From NCBI RefSeq assembly GCF_028595285.1, contig NZ_JAQQXQ010000007.1, positions 1-64,000 on the forward strand: a stretch of 64,000 nucleotides of DNA. The letters run 5' to 3'. The notes under the pieces were generated by a model. The model was not told the origin of the DNA. It saw only the letters and a list, made by a program, of their open reading frames with translations, and ran no database searches. The DNA is from Erythrobacter fulvus (GTDB lineage Bacteria; Pseudomonadota; Alphaproteobacteria; Sphingomonadales; Sphingomonadaceae). Positions 18,349 through 31,539 of the stretch are shown in pieces (within the stretch, counting starts at the first letter, position 1; each line of letters begins with the position of its first letter). Made by a program: the position numbers and the translations under genes.

Positions 18349-18381
18349 AAAGGCCGCCCGGATGAACTCCGGGCGGCCTTT
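18349..18381. terminator. Bidirectional rho-independent terminator
   Basis: A perfect 14-bp stem (18349-18362 with 18368-18381) around a 5-base loop, rich in GC and flanked by A on the left and T on the right. It lies between the convergent serine hydrolase and pnp genes and could stop transcription from both. Confidence 0.9.
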
Positions 18382-18402
18382 GTCCAATCAAAGCGCGGAC
18401 GC

Positions 18403-20676
18403 TTAGTCCTTGAGGAAGTCGGGAAGACCGGCCGGACCGCTATCGCGATCACGCCCGCCGCGGTCGCCGCCACGGTCACGCCCACCACGATCGCCGCCAC
18501 GGCCACCCTTGGGGCCGCGACGGTCACCCCGATCACCGCGCGGCTCGCGCGGTTCGCGCGGCGGACGGGTGTCTTCGAGCTCTTCGCCGGTTTCCTGATC
18601 AACCACGCGCATCGACAGGCGAACCTTGCCGCGCGGATCGATTTCGAGAACCTTGACCTTCACTTCCATGCCTTCGGAGACGACATCGGTCGGCTTCTCG
18701 ACCCGCTCGTTCTTCATTTCCGAGACGTGGACGAGGCCGTCCTTGCCGCCCATGAAGTTCACGAACGCGCCGAAATCGACGATGTTCACGACCTTGCCGT
18801 TATAGATCTTGCCGACTTCGGGTTCCTCGACGATGCCGAGGATCCACTTCTTGGCGGCTTCGATCTCGTCGAGGTTCGAGGACGAGATCTTGATCACGCC
18901 TTCGTCGTCGATGTCGACCTTGGCACCGGTTTCGGCAACGATCTCGCGGATCACCTTGCCGCCGGTGCCGATGACGTCACGGATCTTCGACTTGTCGATC
19001 TGGATCGTCTCGATGCGCGGAGCGTGCTTGCTGACTTCGGTGCGGGCACCGGTCAGCGCCTTGGCCATCTCGCCGAGGATGTGCTGACGACCGGCCTTTG
19101 CCTGCTCCAGCGCCTTGGCCATGATTTCCTGCGTGATGCCGGCAACCTTGATGTCCATCTGCATCGTGGTGATACCTTCGGCGGTCCCGGCAACCTTGAA
19201 GTCCATGTCGCCAAGGTGATCTTCATCGCCCAGAATGTCCGAGAGGACGGCGAATTCGTCACCTTCGAGGATCAGACCCATCGCGATGCCCGAAACCGGC
19301 GCCTTCACCGGCACGCCCGCGTCCATCATCGACAGACAGCCGCCGCACACCGTCGCCATCGAGGACGAGCCGTTGGACTCGGTGATGTCCGACAGGACGC
19401 GGATGGTGTAGGGGAAATCTTCCTTGCTCGGCAGCACAGGGTTGAGCGCGCGCCAGGCGAGCTTGCCGTGACCGACTTCGCGGCGACCCGGCGCACCGAA
19501 GCGGCCCACTTCACCGACCGAATAGGGCGGGAAGTTGTAGTGCAGCATGAAGCTGGAATAGCTGAGGCCTTCCAGACCGTCGATCATCTGCTCGGAATCC
19601 TTGGTGCCGAGCGTGGTGGTGCAGATTGCCTGCGTCTCGCCGCGGGTGAACAGCGACGAACCGTGCGTGCGCGGAAGGAACCCGACGATTGCTTCGATCG
19701 GGCGAACCTGATCGAGCTTGCGTCCGTCAATGCGCTGACCATCCTTGAGGATCGCGGTGCGCACGATTTCGGCTTCGAGCTTCTTCATCAGCTTGCCCGC
19801 GACCATCTGGGTCTGCCCGCCTTCGTCTGCGAACGCCGCCTTGGCCTTGGCCCGGGCTTCATTCAGCGCGTTCGAGCGAGCCGACTTGTCGGTCAGCTTG
19901 TAGGCGGCGGCGATGTCGGCACCGATCAGGTCCTTGAGCTTGGCCTTCATGTCAGCGGTGTTGTCGCTCGTGTCGACATCCCACGGATCCTTGGCGGCCT
20001 GCTCGGCCAGCGAAATGATCGCACCGATTACCGTGCGGATTTCGTTGTGCGCGAACATAACCGCGCCAAGCATTTCGTCCTCGGTCAACTCCTTGGCTTC
20101 GGATTCGACCATCATCACCGCCGCATCGGTTGCGGCAACGACCAGATCGAGCCGACCTTCGGCGAGCGCCTTGTCCTGCTTCGGGTTGAGGACGTATTCG
20201 CCATCGATGTAGCCGACGCGAGCGGCGCCGATCGGGCCCATGAAAGGCACGCCCGAAATGGTCAGCGCGGCCGAAGCAGCGATCATCGCGACGATATCGG
20301 CTTCGGTTTCGCCGTCGAACGACAGAACCTGACAGATAACGTTGATTTCGTTGTAGAACCCTTCGGGGAACAGCGGGCGGATCGGACGGTCGATCAGGCG
20401 GCTGGTGAGCGTTTCCTTTTCGGTCGCGCCGCGTTCACGCTTGAAGAAGCCGCCCGGGATGCGCCCAGCGGCAGAGAACTTTTCCTGATAGTGGACGGTG
20501 AGCGGGAAGAAATCCTGCCCTTCCTTCACCGACTTGGCGGCGGTGACGGCGCACAGCACCACGGTTTCGCCATAAGTCGCCAGCACGGCGCCATCGGCCT
20601 GACGGGCAATACGCCCGGTTTCCAGAGTGAGGGTCTTTCCGCCCCACTCCAGCGATACGGTTTTCGTGTCGAACAT
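18403..20676 (-). CDS. pnp: Polynucleotide phosphorylase
   Basis: A 757-residue enzyme that degrades RNA 3' to 5' with phosphate and can add nucleotides; part of the degradosome. The order is RNase PH domain 1, an alpha-helical linker, RNase PH domain 2 (with [11 protein letters not shown] early and the [13 protein letters not shown] segment), a KH domain with [11 protein letters not shown], and an S1 domain ([15 protein letters not shown]). The tail is a low-complexity Arg/Gly/Asp region, as in many alphaproteobacteria. The start is ATG 20676 (MFDTKTVS), which matches the family. It follows rpsO after a terminator hairpin. Confidence 0.97.
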   Translation of the reverse strand: MFDTKTVSLEWGGKTLTLETGRIARQADGAVLATYGETVVLCAVTAAKSVKEGQDFFPLTVHYQEKFSAAGRIPGGFFKRERGATEKETLTSRLIDRPIRPLFPEGFYNEINVICQVLSFDGETEADIVAMIAASAALTISGVPFMGPIGAARVGYIDGEYVLNPKQDKALAEGRLDLVVAATDAAVMMVESEAKELTEDEMLGAVMFAHNEIRTVIGAIISLAEQAAKDPWDVDTSDNTADMKAKLKDLIGADIAAAYKLTDKSARSNALNEARAKAKAAFADEGGQTQMVAGKLMKKLEAEIVRTAILKDGQRIDGRKLDQVRPIEAIVGFLPRTHGSSLFTRGETQAICTTTLGTKDSEQMIDGLEGLSYSSFMLHYNFPPYSVGEVGRFGAPGRREVGHGKLAWRALNPVLPSKEDFPYTIRVLSDITESNGSSSMATVCGGCLSMMDAGVPVKAPVSGIAMGLILEGDEFAVLSDILGDEDHLGDMDFKVAGTAEGITTMQMDIKVAGITQEIMAKALEQAKAGRQHILGEMAKALTGARTEVSKHAPRIETIQIDKSKIRDVIGTGGKVIREIVAETGAKVDIDDEGVIKISSSNLDEIEAAKKWILGIVEEPEVGKIYNGKVVNIVDFGAFVNFMGGKDGLVHVSEMKNERVEKPTDVVSEGMEVKVKVLEIDPRGKVRLSMRVVDQETGEELEDTRPPREPREPRGDRGDRRGPKGGRGGDRGGRDRGGDRGGRDRDSGPAGLPDFLKD

Positions 20677-20815
20677 TGGTTTTCCTTCTGACCCGCGCGG
20701 CCATATTGCCGGGCGGGGCCTCATGTGCCGGGGAAAGAACCGTCCCGGTCCGGTGCGGGGCGCTGGTTTGGCCCCAAGGCGCGGCAGACCGGATGTCTGC
20801 GAGCCCCAAATGCAG

Positions 20816-20841
20816 AAAAGGCGGCTACTGGAGCCGCCCTT
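20816..20841 (-). terminator. Terminator/attenuator between rpsO and pnp
   Basis: Read on the minus strand: GGCGGCT, 5-base loop, AGCCGCC, then TTTT. It lies 11 bases after the rpsO stop. In E. coli a comparable hairpin lies between these genes, with partial readthrough into pnp and RNase III control. Confidence 0.85.
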
Positions 20842-20852
20842 TCGCAAAACTC

Positions 20853-21122
20853 TTACTTACGCAGGCCCAGCTTCTGGATCAGAGCGTTATAACGCTCCAC
20901 ATCCTTCTTCTTGAGGTAGGCCAGCAGCGTGCGGCGCTTGTTGACCATCATCAGCAGGCCACGACGCGAATGGTTGTCCTTGTGGTGATCCTTGAAGTGC
21001 TCGGTCAGGTTGCGGATGCGCTGCGTGAGGATCGCAACCTGCACTTCGGGGCTGCCGGTGTCCTTGGGATCACGGGCGTTGTCAGCAATGATTTCCTGCT
21101 TCTTTTCGGCGGTCACCGACAT
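20853..21122 (-). CDS. rpsO: 30S ribosomal protein S15
   Basis: An 89-residue protein of the normal family length. It shows the S15 features [20 protein letters not shown], then [14 protein letters not shown] and LAYLKKKD. It binds the 16S rRNA central domain early in 30S assembly. ATG 21122 is preceded on the minus strand by GAAAGAGA. It follows truB by 13 bases, in the classic truB-rpsO-pnp order. Confidence 0.98.
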   Translation of the reverse strand: MSVTAEKKQEIIADNARDPKDTGSPEVQVAILTQRIRNLTEHFKDHHKDNHSRRGLLMMVNKRRTLLAYLKKKDVERYNALIQKLGLRK

Positions 21123-21135
21123 GTGTATTCTCTTT

Positions 21136-22152
21136 CTACTCAGCGACATCGGGAAGGTTGAAACCCCTGACGACCGTGGCCGTCCCATCCGTGATTTCCA
21201 TCAGCGCGACCGGGACAGCGCCCAGCTTCGCCAGATAGAGCCCGGATGATTGGGGCATGCCAGACAGCACCCGGCCCTGTCGGACCGCCTGCGCGCTTGT
21301 CTGGTCGAGGTTCAGGGCCGGGATGTCGTCCAGCCCCGCCTCCAGCGGCAGGAGAAGGTGTTCAAGGCTCGCGCCCTTAGCGGATTGCTCCAGTTTGTCC
21401 AGCGAAATCGCTTGGGTCTCGGTGAACGGCCCCGCCTTGATGCGACGCAAATAGGTAACGTGGCCGACCGTACCGAGCGCATGCGCAATGTCGCGTGCGA
21501 GGCTGCGTATATAGGTGCCCTTGGACACGTGGGCGACAAGGGTGACACTCTCGGCCAGTTCAAGCGGAGCCGAGGGGTCATAGGGATCAGGCCGCCCTGA
21601 CGAAGTCTGAAACGCGGAACCGACCGATGCTGCGTCCTTGCGCCCGCCCGACAGCGCCAGTGAATGGATCGTGACGGCCCGCTCAGCCAGTTCGACCTTC
21701 TCCCCTGCCCTCGCGCGATCATAGGCGCGCTGTCCGTCCACCTTGAGCGCCGAATAGGCCGGGGGAACCTGCCTGATTGGGCCGGTAAAATGTTCAAGCA
21801 CCGCTGCCACCGCCGCCAGTGGCGGAAAACGGTCGGATCGCGCCACCACCTCACCCTCGGTATCGAGCGTCGATGTTTCCTCGCCGAAGCGGATCGTGAA
21901 TTCGTAGATCTTGCTGGCATCGAGCATCCGCCCCGCAAGCTTGGTCGCCTCGCCCAACGCGATTGGCAGCACGCCTTCAGCCAGCGGATCAAGCGTGCCA
22001 CCATGCCCGACCTTGGTTTTCGCGTAGCCATTCTGGCGCAGCACGCGCTTGACGGCGCTTACGCCCTGGGTGCTTCCAATCCCGCGCGGCTTGTCGAGGA
22101 TCAGCCAACCCGACAGGGGCACGCCGGATGCAGGTTTCAATTGGTCGTTCAC
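21136..22152 (-). CDS. truB: tRNA pseudouridine synthase B
   Basis: A 338-residue enzyme that makes pseudouridine 55 in the T-loop of tRNA. The catalytic Asp is in GGTLDPLA, preceded by [10 protein letters not shown] and KVGHG; the [13 protein letters not shown] motif and a short C-terminal PUA-like extension are also present. The start is ambiguous: GTG 22152 has AGGGGGG at a proper distance and is preferred; the codon before it is TTG (22155). In most proteobacteria truB directly follows rbfA; here about 3.6 kb with four other genes intervene. Confidence 0.96.
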   Translation of the reverse strand: MNDQLKPASGVPLSGWLILDKPRGIGSTQGVSAVKRVLRQNGYAKTKVGHGGTLDPLAEGVLPIALGEATKLAGRMLDASKIYEFTIRFGEETSTLDTEGEVVARSDRFPPLAAVAAVLEHFTGPIRQVPPAYSALKVDGQRAYDRARAGEKVELAERAVTIHSLALSGGRKDAASVGSAFQTSSGRPDPYDPSAPLELAESVTLVAHVSKGTYIRSLARDIAHALGTVGHVTYLRRIKAGPFTETQAISLDKLEQSAKGASLEHLLLPLEAGLDDIPALNLDQTSAQAVRQGRVLSGMPQSSGLYLAKLGAVPVALMEITDGTATVVRGFNLPDVAE

Positions 22153-22200
22153 CAAGCCCCCCTAGCCAAGCCGCACCGAAAACGCCAAGTTTCGCATGAC

Positions 22201-23745
22201 ATGGACATTACGGGGCCACAAAATTTCGATCTGCTCGTCATCGGCGGCGGCATCAACGGCGCTGGGATTGCGCGCGATGCGGCGGGGCGTGGCCTTTCGG
22301 TCTGCCTCGTCGAGCAAGGCGATCTGGCAGGCGCAACATCGTCGGCCTCGACCAAGCTTGTGCATGGCGGTTTGCGCTATCTCGAACATTACGAATTCCG
22401 GCTGGTGCGCGAGAGCCTGATCGAGCGCGAGCGGCTGCTGACCATCGCGCCGCACATCATCTGGCCGCTGCGCTTCGTGCTGCCGCACGACAAAGGCCTG
22501 AGACCGAAATGGCTGCTGCGGCTTGGCCTGTTCCTCTACGATCATATGGGCGGACGCAAGCTGTTGCCTGCCACCCGCAACGTCGATCTTACCCGCCCGC
22601 CCCACGCCGGTGTGCTTGAGGAACGGCTGACCCGCGGGTTCGAATATTCGGACTGCTGGGTCGAGGACGCGCGCCTCGTCGTTCTCAACGCGATGGATGC
22701 GGCGGAGCGCGGAGCGGATATTCGCACCAGGACCGAATGCGTCGGGCTGCATCGCGGTCGCCAAGGTTGGGAAGCCCACCTTGTCGGCCCGACCGGCGAG
22801 CAGAGCATCACCGCAACAATGGTGGTCAACGCCGCCGGACCATGGGTGGACAAGGTGCTTGGTGACGCGCTGCCGGGACGTAACGCCGCGCATTTGCGGC
22901 TGGTCAAAGGCAGCCATCTGGTGTTCCCGCGCCTTTACCAAGGCGATCACTGCTACATTTTCCAAAACCGCGACGGGCGGATCGTTTTCGCGATCCCCTA
23001 TGAAGGCGAATTCACGCTGGTCGGCACCACCGATGCCGCCTTTGAAGGCGATCCGTCGGGCATCGCTATCAGCCCCGAGGAAGCCGACTACATCTGCGCA
23101 GCAGTGAACGAATATCTTGCCGTGGATGTGTCGCCGGATCAGGCGGTGTGGTCCTATGCCGGGGTACGCCCTTTGTATGACGATCATTCGGCCAGCAATT
23201 CGACCGTCACCCGCGATTATGTGTTCGAGCTCGACCGCGGATGGGACGGCAAGGGGCAAGCGCTGCTTTCAATCTTCGGCGGCAAGATCACCACCTATCG
23301 CAAGCTGGCAGAGCACGCGCTGGAAAAGCTGGGCGTCGGCGGGCGGCCGTGGACGGCCGACGCGGCGCTGCCGGGAGGCGATATTCCCGCGCTCGGTTTC
23401 GAGAAGTTCGTCACCGCGCAGGCGGCAATCCGACCATGGCTGCCCGAACCGATGCTGCGCCGCCTTGCCCGCGCCTACGGCACCCGGATCGATCAGGTGC
23501 TGGGTGATGCGCGCAGCCTTGCCGATCTCGGTCAGGATTTCGGCGCGGGGTTGACGGCGGCGGAGGTGATTTACCTGATCCGGCACGAATATGCCCGCAG
23601 CGCGGATGACGTGCTGTGGCGCCGATCGAAACTGGGGCTGCACATGACCGATGCCGAGCGAACCGCCCTTGCCCACTGGTTCGATCGGGTGCGGATCGAA
23701 GATCAGGCGATCAGTGCGGCAATCGAGTCAGCCAGCGCCAGATAG
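22201..23745 (+). CDS. glpD: Aerobic glycerol-3-phosphate dehydrogenase
   Basis: A 514-residue FAD enzyme that oxidises glycerol 3-phosphate to dihydroxyacetone phosphate and passes electrons to quinone at the inner membrane. It has the dinucleotide-binding motif LLVIGGGINGAGIARDAAGRG, then STKLVHGGLRYLE, NAAGPWVDK, LVKGSHLV and FGGKITTYR, and the C-terminal cap domain to the end. ATG 22201 fits the family start. Its last 43 bases overlap the convergent M50 protease gene in antisense. Confidence 0.96.
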   Translation: MDITGPQNFDLLVIGGGINGAGIARDAAGRGLSVCLVEQGDLAGATSSASTKLVHGGLRYLEHYEFRLVRESLIERERLLTIAPHIIWPLRFVLPHDKGLRPKWLLRLGLFLYDHMGGRKLLPATRNVDLTRPPHAGVLEERLTRGFEYSDCWVEDARLVVLNAMDAAERGADIRTRTECVGLHRGRQGWEAHLVGPTGEQSITATMVVNAAGPWVDKVLGDALPGRNAAHLRLVKGSHLVFPRLYQGDHCYIFQNRDGRIVFAIPYEGEFTLVGTTDAAFEGDPSGIAISPEEADYICAAVNEYLAVDVSPDQAVWSYAGVRPLYDDHSASNSTVTRDYVFELDRGWDGKGQALLSIFGGKITTYRKLAEHALEKLGVGGRPWTADAALPGGDIPALGFEKFVTAQAAIRPWLPEPMLRRLARAYGTRIDQVLGDARSLADLGQDFGAGLTAAEVIYLIRHEYARSADDVLWRRSKLGLHMTDAERTALAHWFDRVRIEDQAISAAIESASAR

Positions 23746-24428
23746 AAACTCAGGGCGTAGAGCACCGGCGGCATCAGCACCTTGCCGAGCCAGCTGGTGC
23801 CGAACACCCAGCTTGCCGCGATCAGGCCGATCAGCAGCACCATGCCTATGCCCTGCAGCTTCTCCCACCCGGCCCGCATCCGCGCCGGAAGCAACCCGCC
23901 GACGATATGCGAACCGTCAAAGGGCGGGATCGGCAGAAGATTGAACAGTCCGAGGAACAGATTGACGAGGATGAAGTAGAACAGCCCCGTCGCCAGCCAA
24001 AGCGGCTCACCCTGATCATTAACGAGCAACGATGCTCCGGCATCGCCATCACCGATAAAGCCGATCCCCGTCGGCATCGTCAGCCCGAGCAACACCGCGC
24101 CAAGCGTGGCGAGCACGAAATTGCTGGCCGGACCCGCCGCCGCGACAGCCATCATGCCAAGCCTCGGATTGTTCAGCCGCCACTTATTCACCGGCACCGG
24201 CTTGGCCCAGCCAAATACGGGCCCGCCCAGCAGCGCCAGCGCACCCGGCACCAACAGCGTGCCGACGGGATCGACATGGGCAATCGGATTAAGCGTCAGC
24301 CGCCCGCGCTCGGAAGCGGTAGGGTCGCCCAGCAATCGCGCCATGTAGCCGTGGGCCACCTCGTGGAAGACGATTGCGAACACCAGTGCAGGGATCAGCA
24401 CAAGCGCAAGGGAAAGGGTCTGGCTCAT
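23703..24428 (-). CDS. Site-2 protease family (M50) membrane metalloprotease
   Basis: A 241-residue integral membrane protein with the zinc motif HEVAH at residues 22-26 within the first helix, and the third ligand region NLLPIPPFDG. About six hydrophobic segments are seen. This is the short, single-domain M50 type (no PDZ, unlike RseP). Substrates are unknown. It ends inside the 3' end of glpD in antisense, and tdk lies 52 bases upstream in the same orientation. Confidence 0.88.
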   Translation of the reverse strand: MSQTLSLALVLIPALVFAIVFHEVAHGYMARLLGDPTASERGRLTLNPIAHVDPVGTLLVPGALALLGGPVFGWAKPVPVNKWRLNNPRLGMMAVAAAGPASNFVLATLGAVLLGLTMPTGIGFIGDGDAGASLLVNDQGEPLWLATGLFYFILVNLFLGLFNLLPIPPFDGSHIVGGLLPARMRAGWEKLQGIGMVLLIGLIAASWVFGTSWLGKVLMPPVLYALSFYLALADSIAALIA

Positions 24429-24480
24429 TAACCGTCAGATAGGGTGGCTGCGCCGCGAAAACCATAGGCGCGGCGGTGGA

Positions 24481-25056
24481 TCATGCGACCAGCGCCTGCG
24501 CGAAATGCTTGCGGCACAGGGCGACGTAGCGATCATTGCCGCCGATTTCGGTCTGCGCGCCCTGCCTGACCGCCGCGCCGCTTTCGTCGACGCGCAAGTT
24601 CATGGTTGCCTTTCGCCCGCAGTGACACACGGCCTTCAGTTCAACCAGCGCATCGGCAATTCCCAGCAAGACGGCCGAACCGGGAAAGAGCTCGCCCTGA
24701 AAATCTGTCCGGAGACCGTAACACAGCACTGGAATGCCGCCCTCGTCCGCCAGTTTGGCAAGTTGCCAGACCTGCGCCGGTACCAGAAACTGCGCCTCGT
24801 CCACTAGCACGCAATCGATCGGTTCAGCCGCGTGGGAGGCGCATACCGCGGCCCACAGATCGGTCGTTGAATCGTAAAGATGCGCGCCGGTAGCCAAACC
24901 GATGCGACTTTTCACCTGGCCCGCTGAACGGCTATCGAGGGCTGCGGTCCACAGCATCGTGCGCATGCCCCGTTCGCGATAATTGAAATCCGCCTGCAAC
25001 AGACTGGAGGATTTGCCGGCGTTCATGCTGGCATAGTAGAAATAGAGCTTAGCCAT
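24481..25056 (-). CDS. tdk: Thymidine kinase
   Basis: A 191-residue type II thymidine kinase, normal length. P-loop NAGKSSSL at about residues 12-19, the Walker B-like LVDEAQFL, the lasso-domain zinc ligands in CHCG and CRKH, and the substrate-binding GNDRY near the end are all present. It phosphorylates thymidine in the salvage pathway. It is divergent from the yceI-like gene, with 79 bases between starts. Confidence 0.96.
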   Translation of the reverse strand: MAKLYFYYASMNAGKSSSLLQADFNYRERGMRTMLWTAALDSRSAGQVKSRIGLATGAHLYDSTTDLWAAVCASHAAEPIDCVLVDEAQFLVPAQVWQLAKLADEGGIPVLCYGLRTDFQGELFPGSAVLLGIADALVELKAVCHCGRKATMNLRVDESGAAVRQGAQTEIGGNDRYVALCRKHFAQALVA

Positions 25057-25135
25057 CGCGTCTGCGTAACCCTTTGCCGCGCCCGAAGCGATGGGCGGTT
25101 GAACCTTTTGCCGTTTTCATGCGTAGTATGAGGTG

Positions 25136-25729
25136 ATGCCAAATCGCAACGCCCTTGTCCGCCTGCTGCTCATTCCGTTTCTGGCGCTGTTCGCGCTGGC
25201 CAATGCAGGAGCAGATATTGGCACGCCGCAACGCTACACTCTGGATGCAAGCGCCAGCAACGTCTCGGCCAAGGTCCCGTTCTTCGGACTGGCGAGCAAG
25301 ACGGCGAATTTCCCGCGTATGCAGGGCGCTGTCACCATTGTTCCGGGTGCCCCCGAACGGGCCGTGATCGACGTTACCTTCGATGCCACCGCGATCGAGG
25401 CGCCCGACAGTCTCACCTTGGAGCGCCTGCGCGGCGAGAAGTTCTTCTGGGTGGAGAAGTATCCCTCGATCCGTTTCGTGGGACGCTCGCTCGAACTTAG
25501 CAGCCCGACCCGCGGGACAGTAAGCGGAGAGCTGACCGCGCGCGGTGTTTCCCGCCCGGCAACGCTTGATGTGACCTTCAACGCCGATCCGCTGATGCAG
25601 GTCGGCAAACCGGTGAGTTTTACCGGCACCACGACCATCGATCGCCGGCAATACGGGATGAAAAGCTATCAGCTGATCGTTGGAAACAAGGTCGACATCA
25701 CGCTCAAGGCGCGGATGGTGCCGCGCTAG
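25136..25729 (+). CDS. YceI-family periplasmic lipocalin-like protein
   Basis: A 197-residue protein with a signal peptide of about 24 residues (cleavage near ANAGA). The rest is a YceI beta-barrel, with YTLDASASNVSAKVPFFGL, FDATAIEAPD and FFWVEKYPSIRF. YceI proteins bind isoprenoid-type lipids such as polyprenyl chains in the periplasm; the ligand here is unknown. ATG 25136 is preferred over the GTG directly before it because AGG precedes it. The stop lies six bases before the convergent rbfA stop. Confidence 0.88.
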   Translation: MPNRNALVRLLLIPFLALFALANAGADIGTPQRYTLDASASNVSAKVPFFGLASKTANFPRMQGAVTIVPGAPERAVIDVTFDATAIEAPDSLTLERLRGEKFFWVEKYPSIRFVGRSLELSSPTRGTVSGELTARGVSRPATLDVTFNADPLMQVGKPVSFTGTTTIDRRQYGMKSYQLIVGNKVDITLKARMVPR

Positions 25730-25735
25730 GCGGGA

Positions 25736-26143
25736 TTATTCGGCCTCTTCGTCGTCTTCCAGATCGCGGGCGACCTTGGGATCGCGCAGCAATGCCTCGA
25801 TCCGGTCAGCCTCGGCGAAGCTTTCGTCCTTGCGGAACTTGAGCTTGGGCGCGAATTTCAGGCCGAGCCGCTGGGCAACCTCGCGCTGGAGGAACGCTGT
25901 GTTCTGGCGCAACGCGTGGACCACCTCGTCGTCGCCCGCGCCCAGCAATGGCTTCACGTAAGCCGTCGCGTGGCGCAGGTCGGGTGTCATCCGCACCTCG
26001 GTAACCGAAATGTGCGAGGCGCTCACCACATCGTCATGCACCTCGCCGCGCGCGAGCAGTTCGGACAGGATATGGCGCACCCGCTCGCCCACCTTGAGGA
26101 CACGGACCGATTGCTGTTCGGCGGTGAAGGGCTGTTTGGCCAT
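25736..26143 (-). CDS. rbfA: Ribosome-binding factor A
   Basis: A 135-residue 30S maturation factor with a KH-like fold; [19 protein letters not shown] and the [12 protein letters not shown] segment are typical. It helps process the 16S rRNA 5' end and cold adaptation in E. coli. Its ATG overlaps the thioesterase stop (TGATG), so it belongs to the rimP-nusA-infB operon. It ends in an acidic tail. Confidence 0.96.
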   Translation of the reverse strand: MAKQPFTAEQQSVRVLKVGERVRHILSELLARGEVHDDVVSASHISVTEVRMTPDLRHATAYVKPLLGAGDDEVVHALRQNTAFLQREVAQRLGLKFAPKLKFRKDESFAEADRIEALLRDPKVARDLEDDEEAE

Positions 26144-26582
26144 CAGACGCGCATCCCCGTGCTGGTCGGCGTGGGACGCGGGGTCGGCAGCGCGGTGGAA
26201 GTCGAACGGGCGTAGATGGTGCCGTCCTCGGCCAGCAATTCGCCTTCAAGGAACACCACACGCCGTCCCGCCTTCACCACCCGACCCTTGCCGATAATGG
26301 TGGTGCCTTCGGGAATGAGGCGGATGAGCGTCATCGAGATGTCGAGATTGAGTGGCGCCAGCTCGCCACCGGTGGCGGCGACGAAGGCGTAGCCCATCAC
26401 GTCATCGAGATAGCCCGCAACCAGCCCGCCCTGCACGCCGCCGCGCCAGGTGGTCATTTCGCGCTTTACGGTAAAGCGCATGGTTGCGGTCTGGGTCGCA
26501 TCGTCCCAGCCGATGAATTCAGAGCCGAGCAGCGCCGTGTGTGGCGACTGCCCGGCATCGTCTGGGTAAAAGCCCGCCTGAC

Positions 26583-26586
<4 letters not shown>
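26143..26586 (-). CDS. PaaI/YigI-type hotdog thioesterase
   Basis: A 147-residue single hotdog-fold protein with the helix segment [19 protein letters not shown] (the Gly-rich loop and Asp of the active site) and the [11 protein letters not shown] strand. The family cleaves acyl-CoA thioesters; the substrate is unknown. It overlaps infB at its start (ATGA) and rbfA at its stop, so it is fully embedded in the translation operon. Confidence 0.85.
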
Positions 26587-29108
<2,522 letters not shown>

Positions 29109-29117
29109 TATCGCTCG

Positions 29118-29912
29118 TCAGTCCTTCACGTATTCGTCTTGTGCCGAACGGCCAGCCTGGGGCCGATCGCTGTGGCCGGGCGTATCCCGGCCGGAATTGT
29201 CCATCATGTCCGCCGCGCTGCCGGGCGAGATGCCGCCAGCGACGTAGCGCGAGAGCCGGGAAACCGCCTGCAGCACCCGTGCTGCGGCGCGCATATCGCC
29301 GGAATGACCGGCAACACCGAGATGGACGACGTTGTCGCGGCCCAATGCCACAGACAATGCGTTGCGGTCCAGAGGCAAGACCTGCCCCCGTTCGCCGGAC
29401 CCTTCGACCTCGCGCCCGACGCGCCAGGCCTGGTCCAGCTTGCGCCGCCCGTCCTCGCTGCTGTCGCTGGCATGGAGCAGTGCCGCGAGCCGTCCGGCCC
29501 GGGCCTGTTCTTCGATACGGGCCGAGCCGAGCACGATATTGCCACTACGCAATTCAAGGCCCAGCCGGTCGCCCAGATGGCGTGCCAGCGCCGTTTCGAT
29601 GCGGGCAGGCAGATCTTCTGGAATCGTGAGATGCGCACCCTTGAAAGCGCGCATCAGCGCCCGTTTGAGATGGCCATCGGTCACAGCGGTTTCAAGCGCC
29701 GCGCGGCTAATCCCGATCCATGCGCCGCGACCGGGTGCCTTTCCGGCCACGTCGGGCAGCACCAGCCCGTCAGGAGAGATCGCCAACCGCACGAGCATGT
29801 CGCGCGGGGCGTTATCTCCGGACAGGATGCAGCGCCGTTCGCTCCCGGAAGTAGCCGGAAGCGTGGCTTCAGCGATGTCGGACGTCAGGCGCTCATTGGG
29901 TGGAGTCCGCAT
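29118..29912 (-). CDS. YlxR-family (DUF448) RNA-binding protein fused to L7Ae-like part
   Basis: A 264-residue protein. The N-terminal part (about 22-110) is a YlxR domain with ERRCILSG and GRGAWIGISRAAL; the following part (about 115-215) looks like an L7Ae-type RNA-binding fold with GLELRSGNIVLGSARIEE and AARAGRLAALLHASD-like helices; the end is a disordered, charged tail. YlxR is universally linked to nusA and infB. Start ATG 29912 overlaps the nusA 3' end by 20 bases; longer frames lie deep inside nusA. Confidence 0.88.
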   Translation of the reverse strand: MRTPPNERLTSDIAEATLPATSGSERRCILSGDNAPRDMLVRLAISPDGLVLPDVAGKAPGRGAWIGISRAALETAVTDGHLKRALMRAFKGAHLTIPEDLPARIETALARHLGDRLGLELRSGNIVLGSARIEEQARAGRLAALLHASDSSEDGRRKLDQAWRVGREVEGSGERGQVLPLDRNALSVALGRDNVVHLGVAGHSGDMRAAARVLQAVSRLSRYVAGGISPGSAADMMDNSGRDTPGHSDRPQAGRSAQDEYVKD

Positions 29913-31539
29913 CGGCGGCCTCCTGGGTGTCGGGTGCGGAGACGGTTTGTTCGTCTTCGAACCAGTGCGCGCGGGCAGCCATGATGATCTCGTTGCCCTG
30001 CTCTTCACTCAAACCATATTCGCCCAGCACGCCGCCCTTATCCTGCTCGCGCTGCGGACGCCGCATCGGCGGACCGTCAGCATTGCCGCGGCGGCGCGGT
30101 GCCTCACGCTTCTTGGCGATCAGTTCATCGGTGGCGAGATCTGCCAGATCATCAAGCGTCTTGATGCCAGCCTTCCCGAGCGTGACCATCATTTCCTCGG
30201 TGAGGTGCGGAATGTCGGCTAGCGCATCCTCGACCCCGAGCGCGCGCCGCTGTTCGCGGAAAGCCGCATCGCGCCGCTCGAGCGCTTCGAGCGCACGGCT
30301 CTGCAGCTCTTCGGCCAGTTCCTCGTCAAAGCCCTCGATGCTGGCGAGTTCGGCAAGGTCGACATAGGCGACTTCTTCCATCTCGGCGAAGCCTTCGGCG
30401 ACCAGCAGCTGCGAGAGCGTTTCGTCGACGTCGAGCTCTTCCTCGAACATCTTGGAGCGTTCGGCGAATTCCTTGGAGCGCTTCTCGGAAGCCTCTTCCT
30501 CGGTCATGATGTCGATCTGGTGACCGGTCAGCTGGCTGGCCAGACGAACATTCTGGCCGCGGCGACCGATCGCGAGGCTGAGCTGCTCATCGGGAACGAC
30601 CACTTCGATACGGCCATCATCCTCGTCGAGCACCACGCGGCTTACCGTCGCGGGCTGAAGCGCGTTGACGACGAAAGTCGCGGTGTCTTCCGACCAGGGG
30701 ATGATGTCGATCTTTTCGCCCTGAAGTTCCTGCACCACCGCCTGCACGCGGCTGCCCTTCATGCCGACGCAGGCGCCGACCGGATCGATGCTGGAATCAT
30801 GGCTGATCACGCCGATCTTGGCGCGGCTGCCCGGATCGCGGGCGGCGGCCTTGATTTCGATGATGCCGTCGTAGATTTCAGGCACTTCCTGCGCGAACAG
30901 CTTCTTCATGAAATCGGGATGCGCGCGGCTGAGGAATATCTGCGGCCCCCGGTTGTTGCGTTCCACCTTGGTGATGAGCGCGCGCACGCGCTCGCCGACG
31001 CGGGCAGCTTCACGCGGGATCTGCTGATCGCGGCGGATAACGCCTTCGGCCCGGCCGAGATTGACGATCACGTGTCCGAATTCGACCGACTTGATCACAC
31101 CGGTGATGATTTCGCCCGCGCGATCCTTGAATTCCTCGAACTGGCGCTCGCGCTCGGCATCGCGGACCTTCTGGAAGATCACCTGCTTGGCCGACTGCGC
31201 GTCAATACGGCCGAGATCGACCGGCGGAAGCGGATCGACGATGAAGTCACCCACCTTGGCACCGGGCTGGAGCTTTTCGCCCTGCTTCAGATCGACCTGC
31301 TTGAAGTAGTCCTCGACTTCCTCGACCACTTCAACCACGCGCCACAGCGTCAGATCGCCGGTCAGCGGATCAAGCTTGGCACGGATGTCGTTCTCGGCCC
31401 CGTAACGGTTGCGCGCCGATTTTTGGATCGCTTCTTCCATCGCCTCGATGACGATCCCCTTGTCGATCATCTTCTCGGATGCAACGGCGTTCGCGATTGC
31501 GAGCAGTTCAGCCTTGTTGGCGGAAATGGCACTGGCCAT
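29893..31539 (-). CDS. nusA: Transcription termination/antitermination protein NusA
   Basis: A 548-residue protein: N-terminal polymerase-binding domain (from [19 protein letters not shown]), S1 domain ([20 protein letters not shown]), two KH domains (with [20 protein letters not shown] and [13 protein letters not shown]) and a C-terminal acidic/helical region with a helix-hairpin-like ITHLTEEMM-type repeat. It modulates pausing, termination and antitermination. ATG 31539 overlaps the rimP stop by one base. The gene ends within the YlxR start region. Confidence 0.97.
   Translation of the reverse strand: MASAISANKAELLAIANAVASEKMIDKGIVIEAMEEAIQKSARNRYGAENDIRAKLDPLTGDLTLWRVVEVVEEVEDYFKQVDLKQGEKLQPGAKVGDFIVDPLPPVDLGRIDAQSAKQVIFQKVRDAERERQFEEFKDRAGEIITGVIKSVEFGHVIVNLGRAEGVIRRDQQIPREAARVGERVRALITKVERNNRGPQIFLSRAHPDFMKKLFAQEVPEIYDGIIEIKAAARDPGSRAKIGVISHDSSIDPVGACVGMKGSRVQAVVQELQGEKIDIIPWSEDTATFVVNALQPATVSRVVLDEDDGRIEVVVPDEQLSLAIGRRGQNVRLASQLTGHQIDIMTEEEASEKRSKEFAERSKMFEEELDVDETLSQLLVAEGFAEMEEVAYVDLAELASIEGFDEELAEELQSRALEALERRDAAFREQRRALGVEDALADIPHLTEEMMVTLGKAGIKTLDDLADLATDELIAKKREAPRRRGNADGPPMRRPQREQDKGGVLGEYGLSEEQGNEIIMAARAHWFEDEQTVSAPDTQEAADADSTQ

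Noticed and set aside
18727..20691. 654-codon plus-strand frame
   Set aside because: Antisense shadow of pnp with no recognisable motifs.
22162..23259. 365-codon minus-strand frame
   Set aside because: Antisense shadow of glpD.
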